DNA of 64,000 bases, taken from NCBI GenBank assembly GCA_014324045.1, contig JACOMY010000005.1, positions 1 through 64,000 of the forward strand, read 5' to 3'. Source of the stretch: Rhodospirillales bacterium (GTDB taxonomy: Bacteria > Pseudomonadota > Alphaproteobacteria > Kiloniellales > JACOMY01). A program made the position numbers and the translations under genes. The notes under the pieces were generated by a model. It was given only the letters and a program-made list of their open reading frames with translations, had not been told where the DNA came from and ran no database searches. Shown piece after piece: positions 31,833-41,885 of the stretch (the first letter of the stretch is position 1; every line of letters starts with the position of its first letter).

Positions 31833-32198
31833 GGCAGCTTGCCTGCTTGCGGCCAAATTTAACTTCCCCACGCGCGGCGCGGCTTTGTTAGTATGTGGCT
31901 CGGTCTTGTGCACGTCCACTTCCATTCGCCAGACGTCACTGCCCCTGCTTTGCCAGTAGTCGTCGCAACGATCGGGGAGGCAAGCCGAAGGCTGCGCTTG
32001 CAGATCGCCATGCCGACTGGGAGGATGAGAAGGATCGGACAATCCTTGCCGGCAATCGCTGGCTGGAACAACTGGCCAAGGCCGCCGCGCTTGCCGCGTA
32101 GACTGAGCCGCGCTCCGTCCGGCAGGAATACTTCGAAGGTCCGGGGAACCGCTGCTTCTGGTGAAGAGAACGAGACGAAGGATCGGGGACACGAAAAC

Positions 32199-33240
32199 AT
32201 TGAAGGGACCGGCCATCTTCTTGGCCCAGATCGCAGGAGACGAGGCCTCGCTCGACACGCTGGACAGCATCTGTGCTTAGGCGTCGGGGCTCGGCTACAA
32301 GGGGGTGCAGGTCCCCAGTCGGGACGGTCGGCTTTTTGACCTGGGGAAGGCGGCAAGCTCCAAAGACTATTGCGACGAGGTCGCCGGCATTACCGGTCGG
32401 CACGACATCGCGGTCACGCAGATCTCGACCCACCTTCAAGGCCAGTTGGTTGCGGTGCATCCGGCCTAAGACGAGGCTTTCGACTGCTTTGCTGCGCCCG
32501 AGGTGCGTGGCAACCCCAAGGCGCGCCAAGCCTGGGCGGTCGAGCCGATGCTACAGGCGGCCAAGATCTCTCAAAATTTGGGGCTTGATGCGCACGCCAC
32601 CTTCTCGGGTGCGCTGGCTTGGCCCTACCTCATATCCTTAGCCGCAGCGGCCGGCCGAACTGATCGAGACTGCCTTTGCCGAACTCGGCAAGCGTTGGCG
32701 GCCGATTCTCGATGCCTTCGACGCTGCCGGCGTCGATGTCTGCTACGAGATTTACCCTGGCGAGGATCTGCACGACGGCGTTACCTTCGGGATGTTCCTG
32801 GATCGGGTGGGCGGACACGCGCGGGCCAACATTCTTTACGACCCTAGCCACTTGGTGCCGCAGGCCTTGGACTACTTGGCCTTCATCGACATCTACCGTG
32901 ATCGGATTAAGATGTTTCACGTCAAGGACACCGAGTTGAACCCCGACGGCCGGGTCGGCGTCTACGATGGCTGTCGGTCCTGGGTGGAATGGGCCGGGCG
33001 CTTCCGCAGCCTCGGCGACGGGCGGGTCGATTCCTCGGTGATCTTTTCCAAGATGGCGGTCAACGACTTTCCCGGCTGGGCGGTGCTGGAGTGGGAGTGC
33101 TGCCTGAAGCATCCGGAGGAAGAGGCGCTCTTCATCGCTGATCGTATCATCCGGGTGCCCGGGAAGGCTTTTGACGACTTCGCCGACGGCGGCAGCGGCG
33201 AGGCTACCAACCGCCGCCTGCTAGGTCTGGATCAGAGCCA
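32199..33240 (+). pseudogene. sugar phosphate isomerase/epimerase (YcjR-like TIM barrel), multiply disrupted
   Basis: Conceptual translation KGPAIFLAQIAGDEASLDTLDSICA*ASGLGYKGVQ...STHLQGQLVAVHPA*DEAFDCF...ALAWPY then 1-nt frameshift and YP*PQRPAELIETAF...DVCYEIYPGEDLHDGVTF...NILYDPSHLV...IKMFHVKD; stops TAG 32278-32280, TAA 32467-32469, TAG 32639-32641. Confidence 0.8.
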
Positions 33241-34374
33241 TGACGATCGAGGGGCGCATCGGACTGGGCATGATCGGCGGCGGGCAGGGTGCTTTCGTCG
33301 GAGCCATGTACCGCATCGCCGCACGCTTGGACGGATCACTACGACCTAGTGGCTGGTGCCTTTTCTAGCGAGCCCGCCGGTGCCAAGGCCTCCGGTCTGG
33401 AACTCGGGCTGAAGGAGGCGTGCTGCTACACTGACTGGCGGGCCCTCCTGGTCGGCGAGGCCGCGCGCCCCGACGGTATGCAGGTCGTCGCCATCGTCAC
33501 GCCGAACCATCTGCATCATTCTCCGGCCAAGACCGCGCTGGCAACCGGTTTCCACGTCATCTGCGACAAGCCGCTTGCGTTCACGCTCGCGGAAGCGCGC
33601 GATCTAGCAGCGATGGTGGGGGGCAAGCGGCCAGCTCTTCTGCCTGACGCATAACTACACGGGCTATCCCATGATGCGCCAAGCTCGTGAGATGGTGGCT
33701 GCCGCCGATCTCGGCCGTCTGCGCCTAGTGCAGATAGAGTATTCGCAGATTGGTTGACCGAACGGCTGGAGGCAACGGAACGGAAGCAGGCCGACTGGCG
33801 CACCGACCCGACCCGTTCCAGGGCCGGTGGCTGCATCGGCGGTATTGGCACCCATGCCTTCAACCTGGACACCTTCGTCAGTGGGCTTAAGCTCAAGGCC
33901 CTACTAGCCGATCTCACGACCTTCGTGCCCGGTCGGTCGCTGGATAACAGCGTTCATGTACTCTTGCGCTACAAGGGCGGGGCGCGCGGCATGCTCCGGG
34001 CCAGCCAAATTGCGCCGGGCGACAACAATGCGCTGCGGCTGCGCATCTATGGCGAGAGGGGCGGCCTCATCTGGAGCTAGGAACAGCCCAACCACCTTTG
34101 GTACAGTCCCTCCGGGCGGCCGGCGCCGCTGATCGCCCGCGGCGGCTGCGGCATTGCTGTCGCCGGACGCGTCACCCGCATCCCGCCCGGCCACCCCGAA
34201 GGCTTCGCGAACCTCTACGGCCAGATGGCGGCGGCCATTCGTGCGCACGAGGAGGGAAAAGACCCGGATCCGGCGGTTCTCTTCCCCAGCGTGCAGGACG
34301 GCGTCAAGGGTATGGCCTTCGTCGTCGCCGCCGTCGAGTCCTCCGCCGCAGGCGGCACTTGGGTACCGCTATGA
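33240..34374 (+). pseudogene. Gfo/Idh/MocA family oxidoreductase, multiply frameshifted
   Basis: MTIEGRIGLGMIGGGQGAFVGAMYRIAARLD / YDLVAGAFSSEPAGAKASG...VAIVTPNHLHHSPAKTALATGFHVICDKPLAFTLAEARDLAAMV / LTHNYTGYPMMRQAREMV / DWLTERLEA...GGCIGGIGTHAFNLDTF...GGLIWS*EQPNHLWYSPSG spread over different frames. Confidence 0.8.
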
Positions 34375-34517
34375 AACCCTTACGCTTATGCGGCGCCGGC
34401 CCTCTTCAGTCCCTTGGCGCGTGCCCGCTTCCGGGCTTGGGCAACGGCAACAGATAGCTGTAATCCAACCGCTTGCCCGGCAAACTGTACATTTCGGCGG
34501 GGAGTCGAAATACCCGG

Positions 34518-34549
34518 TTTGAGCGGCGTGGGGCCGCTCAAATTTTTCT
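34518..34549 (+). terminator. rho-independent terminator
   Basis: Perfect 9-bp stem TTTGAGCGG / CCGCTCAAA, 7-nt loop, followed by TTTTT; lies between the oxidoreductase pseudogene and the ABC operon. Confidence 0.75.
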
Positions 34550-34576
34550 GCATCGAGAGGAGCGATAGGGCTTGCG

Positions 34577-34619
34577 ATGTTTAGCGATGTATGCTTTACT
34601 AAACTGAATTGCTAAACAT
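34577..34619. promoter_or_regulatory. candidate operator: inverted repeat ATGTTTAGC-N25-GCTAAACAT
   Basis: Perfect 9-bp inverted repeat in an AT-rich patch upstream of the ABC-dha operon; a third related ACTAAAC at 34599-34605. Confidence 0.45.
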
Positions 34620-34756
34620 ATCGTAGAGAAGCGATTCCCCACCGGAAGCGCGCCAAGACGGGAAAGCAGTTGTGTGATCGGCAGCCGGAGACGGAGGTCG
34701 GGAAGAGGGCCGCGATGCCTTGCGGCCGAAACAAGAACCTGCGGGAGGAGATATTC

Positions 34757-36088
34757 ATGCTGAAGGACGGTTTGAGAATTGCAGCCGGAGTCGGTTTGGC
34801 TGCTGGCATCGTCGGGGCGTCGAGCCTGGCGACGGCGCAAGATAAGGAGATCACCCTCTGTTGGGCGGCTTGGGATCCGGCCAATGCCTTGGTGGAGTTG
34901 TCTAAGGACTTCACCGCCGCAACCGGCATCGGCATGAAGTACGAGTTCGTGCCTTGGCCGAACTTCGCCGACCGCATGCTGAACGAGTTGAATTCCGGCG
35001 GTAAGCTCTGCGATCTCATGATCGGCGATTCCCAGTGGCTGGGCGGTTCCGCCGAGAACGGTCACTACGTCAAGCTGAACGAGTTCTTCGACAAGGAAGG
35101 CATCTCCATGAATGACTTCCTGCCGGCTACGGTCTACGCCTATTCGACTTGGCCCAAGGGTACGCCGAACTACTGGGCCTTGCCGGCCATGGGCGACGCG
35201 CTGGGTTGGGTCTATCGCAAGGACTGGTTCACCATGCCGGAGTTGCGGGAGGAGTTCAAGAAGCAATTCGGCCGCGACCTGACTCCGCCGACCACGTGGA
35301 AGGAATTAAAGGAAGTCGCCTCCTTCTTCCAGGGCCGTGAGATCGACGGTAAGACCGTCTACGGCGCTGCCATCTTTACCGAACGCGGGTCCGAGGGCAT
35401 CACAATGGGCGTCACCTCGGCGCTCTATCCCTGGGGCTTCCGCTATCAGAATCCTGACCGGCCTTACGAGATGCAGAGCTACGTAAACTCCGACGGCGCG
35501 GCCGAGGCTTTGGACTTCTACAAGGATCTCTACGAGTGTTGCACGCCGCCGGGCTACACTGATGCTTATATGTCGGCCAACCTGGATGCCTTCAAGTCAG
35601 GCCAGGTGGCGCTGATGATGAACTGGTTCGCCTTCTTTCCGGGCCTCTACAAGGATCCGGTGGTCGGTGGCGACAAGATCGGCTTCATGGTGAACCCGGC
35701 AGCCACAACGGAGGCCTCCACCCTCGGCGGTCAGGGCATCTCGGTCGTGGCCTACTCCGACAAGAAGGAAGAGGCCTTGCAGTACATTAAGTGGTTTGCC
35801 CAGTCGGAGGTGCAGAAGAAGTGGTGGTCGCTCGGCGGTTACTCCTGCCACGTGGCGGTGCTACTCGATCCCAACTTCGCCTCGACGGCCCCCTTTGCGG
35901 CCGATTTCTTGAAGGCCATGTCGGGCGTCAAGGATTTCTGGCAGGAGCCGGCCTACGCCGAACTGCTTCTGGCCATGCAGAAGCGCATGCACGACTACAT
36001 CGTCGCCGATGAGGGTACCGCAGCGCAAGCGCTCGACCTTTTGATCGAAGATTGGACCGAGACCTTCGAGGACGAAGGTAAGCTCTAA
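34757..36088 (+). CDS. extracellular (sugar/polyol) ABC transporter substrate-binding protein
   Basis: Signal peptide MLKDGLRIAAGVGLAAGIVGASSLATAQ; family 1 SBP pattern ITLCWAAWDPANALVELSKDFTAATGIGMKYEFVPW. Confidence 0.92.
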   Translation: MLKDGLRIAAGVGLAAGIVGASSLATAQDKEITLCWAAWDPANALVELSKDFTAATGIGMKYEFVPWPNFADRMLNELNSGGKLCDLMIGDSQWLGGSAENGHYVKLNEFFDKEGISMNDFLPATVYAYSTWPKGTPNYWALPAMGDALGWVYRKDWFTMPELREEFKKQFGRDLTPPTTWKELKEVASFFQGREIDGKTVYGAAIFTERGSEGITMGVTSALYPWGFRYQNPDRPYEMQSYVNSDGAAEALDFYKDLYECCTPPGYTDAYMSANLDAFKSGQVALMMNWFAFFPGLYKDPVVGGDKIGFMVNPAATTEASTLGGQGISVVAYSDKKEEALQYIKWFAQSEVQKKWWSLGGYSCHVAVLLDPNFASTAPFAADFLKAMSGVKDFWQEPAYAELLLAMQKRMHDYIVADEGTAAQALDLLIEDWTETFEDEGKL

Positions 36089-36111
36089 CTTCCAAGATCT
36101 ACCCCCCTTTG

Positions 36112-36141
36112 GGCGGTCCGCGTCGCTCGACGCGGACCGCC
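36112..36141 (+). promoter_or_regulatory. strong intercistronic hairpin downstream of the SBP gene
   Basis: Perfect 12-bp stem GGCGGTCCGCGT / ACGCGGACCGCC with 6-nt loop. Confidence 0.7.
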
Positions 36142-36231
36142 TTCCTTTCGTCATCGCTTTGGCGGAGGTCCCAAGAGGGCGGGTCCGCAAAGTGCATCGG
36201 CTGCGATCAAACGGGATCCGCGCAGACTCAC

Positions 36232-37194
36232 ATGACGACGCCATCCACCCTCGACAAAGTGGCCGACAGGGCCGCGCGCGCGACGCCGGACAGTGTGGCG
36301 CGCCGGATCGGTGGGCTCAGCGACAAGGCCGTCGCTTGGCTCTTCATCGCCCCGACGATCACATTGCTGCTTGCCATCAATATCTTTCCACTTATCTGGA
36401 CGGTCTATCTTTCCTTCACCAACTATAAGGCCAACCGCTCGGCGCGCGGTTTCCAGTGGATCGGCACGCGCAACTACGAGCGGGTCTTGAACGACAGCGA
36501 TATCTGGCACACCCTACAGGTGACGGCACACTTTGTTGTCTGGACCATGAGCATTCAGGTAATCTTGGGCTTCGGCCTGGCCTGGCTGCTGAACCGGCAG
36601 TTCAAGGGGCATTCCTTCTGGACTACCTTGATCCTCTTGCCCATGATGCTCTCGCCGGCTGTGGTCGGAAACTTCTGGACATTCCTCTATCAGCCGCAAA
36701 TTGGGCTCTTCAACTATGTAATTGGCTTCTTCGCCGGGATCGATGCCTCCTCCTTCGAGATGTTGGGCAGCGTGACCCTGGCGCCTTGGGCTATCGTCAT
36801 CGTCGATACCTGGATGTGGACCCCCTACCTCATGCTGATCTGCTTGGCAGGTCTGCGCTCAATCCCCGATTATATCTACGAGGCAGCCGAGGTCGATCGC
36901 GCCTCGGCCTGGCGCCAGTTCTGGTCCATCACTGTGCCGATGGTGCTGCCCTTTCTGATGCTGGCCGTGCTCTTCCGCGCCATTGAGAACTTCAAGATGT
37001 TCGATCTCGTAGTGGAGTTGACCTCGGGCGGGCCCGGCTCGGTGACGGAACTGGCCTCGATCAACCTGAAACGCGAAGCCTTCGAGAAGTGGCGAACAGG
37101 CTACTCCTCGGCCTTCGCGATCATTCTCTTCGTAACCGTCTTCGGGGCCGCCAACATCTACGTGAAGGCGCTCAACAGGGTGAAACAAAGATGA
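36232..37194 (+). CDS. sugar ABC transporter permease (MalF-like)
   Basis: Multiple TM segments, EAA-like loop YEAAEVDRASAWRQFWSITVPMVLP. Confidence 0.9.
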   Translation: MTTPSTLDKVADRAARATPDSVARRIGGLSDKAVAWLFIAPTITLLLAINIFPLIWTVYLSFTNYKANRSARGFQWIGTRNYERVLNDSDIWHTLQVTAHFVVWTMSIQVILGFGLAWLLNRQFKGHSFWTTLILLPMMLSPAVVGNFWTFLYQPQIGLFNYVIGFFAGIDASSFEMLGSVTLAPWAIVIVDTWMWTPYLMLICLAGLRSIPDYIYEAAEVDRASAWRQFWSITVPMVLPFLMLAVLFRAIENFKMFDLVVELTSGGPGSVTELASINLKREAFEKWRTGYSSAFAIILFVTVFGAANIYVKALNRVKQR

Positions 37195-38138
37195 GCGCGG
37201 GCGCACAGGCCGCGTTTCGGCCCAAGGCCTGGACCGGGCGGCTGGCCGCTGCCACCGTGATCGTCTACGCGCTGGTCACCATGGTGCCTATTGCATGGAT
37301 CTTCATGACCGGATTCAAGACCCCGCAGGATTCCATCTCCTACCCGCCCAAGGCGGTCTTCGAGCCGTCGCTGGAGGGTTATGTGAACCTCTTCACCACT
37401 CGCACGCGGCAAACGCCGGAATACATGCGATCCTTGCCGCCGCCGGAGACTTGGTACGATGAGTTAGTGCGCAGCCGCAGCATGGTAATCGCTGGGCCCT
37501 CTAAGTTCGGGGAGCGCTTCACCAACTCGCTCATCATCGGCTTCGGCTCGACTTTCTTCTCGGTCTTCCTAGGCACTTTGGCGGCCTATGCCTTCTCGCG
37601 CTTCACGGTGCCGCTTAAGGACGACCTGCTCTTCTTTATCCTCTCCACCCGGATGATGCCGCCCATTGCCGTGGCGATCCCAATCTTTCTGATGTACCGG
37701 ACCCTTGGGCTCTCTGACACGCATCTCGGTATGATCATCCTTTACACGGCGGTCAACGTCTCGCTCTCGGTCTGGCTCTTGAAGGGCTTCGTCGACGAGA
37801 TTCCACGGGAATACGAGGAGGCGGCAATGATCGACGGCTACAGCCGCTTCCAGGCATTCTACAAAGTTGTGTTGCCGCAAATGACGACGGGGATCGCGGC
37901 CACGGCCATCTTCTGCCTGATCTTCGCCTGGAACGAGTATGCCTTCGCGCTGCTGCTGACCAGCGGCACGGCGCAGACGGCGCCGCCCTTCATCCCCACC
38001 ATCATCGGCGAAGGCGGGTTGGATTGGCCGGCAGTCGCATCTGGGACCACGATCTTCCTGCTGCCAGTCCTTTTCTTCACCATCCTCCTGCGCAAGCAGC
38101 TGCTGCGCGGCATCACCTTTGGCGCGGTGCGGAAATGA
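37191..38138 (+). CDS. carbohydrate ABC transporter permease (MalG-like)
   Basis: EAA loop YEEAAMIDGYSRFQAFYKVVLPQMTTGIAATAIF; ATGA overlap with previous gene. Confidence 0.92.
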   Translation: MSAGAQAAFRPKAWTGRLAAATVIVYALVTMVPIAWIFMTGFKTPQDSISYPPKAVFEPSLEGYVNLFTTRTRQTPEYMRSLPPPETWYDELVRSRSMVIAGPSKFGERFTNSLIIGFGSTFFSVFLGTLAAYAFSRFTVPLKDDLLFFILSTRMMPPIAVAIPIFLMYRTLGLSDTHLGMIILYTAVNVSLSVWLLKGFVDEIPREYEEAAMIDGYSRFQAFYKVVLPQMTTGIAATAIFCLIFAWNEYAFALLLTSGTAQTAPPFIPTIIGEGGLDWPAVASGTTIFLLPVLFFTILLRKQLLRGITFGAVRK

Positions 38139-38356
38139 ACCGGCCGACGAAACGGCAAGACGAGGAAAAGCCGGGTTTCTTCAAGAGGCTGCTCGGCCTC
38201 AGGCGCGGGCCTTGGGAAGCGGTAGCGGCAGTCTTGATCGCGCTCGGCGTGATCATGCTGACCCAATCCTTCTCGCTTTGGCTCTATTCCTGGTCTTTCA
38301 CCTTCATTCTGGTCGGCACGGGGATGTTCGTCATCGTCAGCCACTTCCGGGAGTAG
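38135..38356 (+). CDS. small (73 aa) predicted membrane protein in ABC operon
   Basis: MNRPTKRQDEEKPGFFKRLLGLRRGPWEAVAAVLIALGVIMLTQSFSLWLYSWSFTFILVGTGMFVIVSHFRE; ATGA overlap with permease and 6-nt gap to ATPase. Confidence 0.7.
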   Translation: MNRPTKRQDEEKPGFFKRLLGLRRGPWEAVAAVLIALGVIMLTQSFSLWLYSWSFTFILVGTGMFVIVSHFRE

Positions 38357-38362
38357 CGGGCC

Positions 38363-39449
38363 ATGGCGGAGATCCGGGTCGAGTCCCTGCACAAGGCCTT
38401 TGGCGACTTCGTCGCGGTGCAGAAGTCCGGCTTCACCATTGCCGACGGGGAGTTCTTCGTAATGCTTGGGCCGTCCGGCTGCGGCAAGACCACGACCTTG
38501 CGCATGATCGCCGGCCTAGATCTGCCCACTGGCGGGCGTATACTGCTGGACGGCGAGGACGTTACCTTCAATCGCGCAGCCCAGCGTGATATCGCCTTCG
38601 TCTTCCAGCTCTTCGCGCTCTATCCCCACATGAACGTGCGCCAGAACATCGGCTTTCCGCTGAAGTGTGAGGGCGTCGGGCGGCGCGAGATCCACCGACG
38701 CGTGGAGGAGACCGCGCGCCTGCTACGCATCGATCACCTCTTAAAAAAGCCGGTGTCCGGCTTGGCCGGCGGCGACCGTCAGCGGGTCGCCTTGGGCCGA
38801 TCCATCGTGCGTCGTCCCAAGGCCTTCCTGATGGACGAACCTCTGGGCGCTCTGGACGCAGAATTCCGCGCAGCGATGTGTCAGGAGCTGCGCCAGTTGC
38901 ATCAGCGCATCGGCGCTACCACGGTCTACGTCACCCACGACCAGCTTGAGGCCATGTCGATGGCCGATAAGATCGTGGTCATGAACCACGGTGTGGTAGA
39001 GCAGTTCGGCCCGCCGCAGGAGATTTACGACAATCCCGCCACCATGTTCGTCGCCGGATTCATCGGCTCGCCCCCGATGAACCTGCTGCCTTTCCAAGGC
39101 AAGGTGGCGGCCGGAGGCCGCGTGGTGGCGATTAACGGAGCAGAGGTCGCTGTCCCGCAATTGGTCGAGGCACCGACGCATGACAAGCTGGTCCTCGGCG
39201 TGCGGCCGGAGCACATCCGCTTGGGCGAGGACGGCACTCTGCGCGGTCGGGTCTTCGGCACGGAGTATCTGGGCACCACCCAGATCGTCACCCTGGAGAC
39301 TGAACACGGGCCGGTGAAAGCGAGGATCTCCTCCAAGATCGAGGCGCAGCCGGGTGAGACCTTCGGACTGTCCTTCATTACCGAACGTCTATCGCTCTTC
39401 GACACCGACAGCGGCCGCGCCCTACGCAGCCAAACCGGGGAGGCCGCGC

Positions 39450-39457
<8 letters not shown>
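38363..39457 (+). CDS. ABC transporter ATP-binding protein (MalK/UgpC-like)
   Basis: Walker A LGPSGCGKTT; signature-like LAGGDRQRVALGR; Walker B FLMDEPLGALDAEFR; TOBE region. Confidence 0.92.
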
Positions 39458-40469
<1,012 letters not shown>

Positions 40470-40483
40470 CAAGAGGGGGGAGT

Positions 40484-41086
40484 ATGGACAGCAAGTTGAT
40501 CCAGCGATTGATCGAGGCGGTGGTTGACCGCATCGTCGCCGCCGAGGCGGAACTGACGGCCTTGGACCAGGCCATCGGCGATGGTGATCACGGGATCAAC
40601 ATGAAGCGAGGCACCGGCGCGGTCCGCGCGGCCGCCGCCGAACTGGCGGCAAAGCCCGCAGGCGAGGCGGTGAAGGACGCCGGCATGCAGTTGGTGATGA
40701 AGGTGGGCGGCGCCTCGGGGCCACTCTACGGCACTCTGCTCATGACCTTGGGCAAGCTCTGGCCCGACCCGCTGGAACGGGCCGGTCTAGCCACTGCCGT
40801 GGCATCCGCCCTGGAGGCGGTGAAGGCGCGCGGCAAGTCGGAGCCAGGGCAGAAAACCATGCTGGATGTGCTCTTCCCGGTGAGCGAGGCGCTGGCGGCC
40901 GGCAAGAGCCCGGCAGCGATCAAGGCGGTCGCGGCAGAAGCTGCGGAGGCGACGGTGCCGATGCAGGCTGTGCGCGGTCGTGCCTCCTTTCTCGGCGAGC
41001 GCTCCGCGGGACATATGGATCCCGGCGCGCGTTCCAGTCAGTTGGCGGTCGAGGCCGTCTGTGACGTTCTGGAGGCCGCCCAATGA
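40484..41086 (+). CDS. dhaL: dihydroxyacetone kinase subunit DhaL
   Basis: LDQAIGDGDHGINMKRG; GASGPLYGTLLMTLG; GRASFLGERSAGHMDPGARSS. Confidence 0.93.
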   Translation: MDSKLIQRLIEAVVDRIVAAEAELTALDQAIGDGDHGINMKRGTGAVRAAAAELAAKPAGEAVKDAGMQLVMKVGGASGPLYGTLLMTLGKLWPDPLERAGLATAVASALEAVKARGKSEPGQKTMLDVLFPVSEALAAGKSPAAIKAVAAEAAEATVPMQAVRGRASFLGERSAGHMDPGARSSQLAVEAVCDVLEAAQ

Positions 41087-41475
41087 GCGATAAGGTCGGA
41101 ATCGTCATCGTATCCCATTCGCCGGAGGTGGCAAAGGGCACCGCCGACATGGTGCGCCAAATGGTGGGCGCAGCAGTGCCTCTAGCCCACTGTGGCGGCA
41201 ATCCGGACGGAGGTTTGGGCACCGACGTCGCCAAGATCGTGACCGCCATCGAAGATGCCTGGTCGGAGGCCGGAATCGTGCTCCTCGTCGATCTGGGCGG
41301 CGCCGAGACCAACAGCGAGATGGCCATCGAGATGCTGCCGGAGGAGCGCCAGGCCAAGGCCGTCATCTGCAACGCCCCGCTGGTCGAGGGCGCGATCATG
41401 GCCGCGACCGAGGCCTGGGGCGGCGCGAGCCTGGCCGAGGTGCGCGCGACCGCAGAGGAGTTAAGCCCTGCGTAA
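41083..41475 (+). CDS. dhaM: dihydroxyacetone kinase phosphoryl donor subunit DhaM (EIIA-Man-like domain only)
   Basis: MSDKVGIVIVSHSPEVAKGTADMVRQM...NPDGGLGTDVAKI; EIIA-Man fold His in VSHS; 130 aa. Confidence 0.9.
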   Translation: MSDKVGIVIVSHSPEVAKGTADMVRQMVGAAVPLAHCGGNPDGGLGTDVAKIVTAIEDAWSEAGIVLLVDLGGAETNSEMAIEMLPEERQAKAVICNAPLVEGAIMAATEAWGGASLAEVRATAEELSPA

Positions 41476-41579
41476 GGATCGGTTTGTACGGCCGTGCTCA
41501 TGCGGCCAGCGGACGGCACCGGCCCGGAACGAAGCGATGAGCAGAGCTGATTGCGACTGAGCTTGAAAGGAATTGGAGA

Positions 41580-41885
41580 ATGAGTGACAGAGAGAAGGCC
41601 ACGGCCTCAGCCTTTATGACCCATGAGGTCGGCTTGCATGCGCGTCCGTCTGTGAAGCTCACCAAGTTGGCCAAGACCTTCCCGGCCGGCATCCAGTTGG
41701 CCTTAAGCGAGGAAGGGCCCTGGATCGACGCCAAGTCGATCGTAAGGGTCATGGCCTTCCAGGCGCCGCAGAACACCATGCTCTACTTCCGTGCCGTCGG
41801 CGATCGGGCCGAAGAGGCACTGGCCGCGTTGGTCAAGTTGGTAGAGGACGACTTCGAGGTAGAGGTGGGAGGCGAATCGGCGTGA
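41580..41885 (+). CDS. HPr family phosphocarrier protein
   Basis: MTHEVGLHARPSVKLTKLAKTFPAGIQL, phospho-His motif GLHARP. Confidence 0.92.
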   Translation: MSDREKATASAFMTHEVGLHARPSVKLTKLAKTFPAGIQLALSEEGPWIDAKSIVRVMAFQAPQNTMLYFRAVGDRAEEALAALVKLVEDDFEVEVGGESA

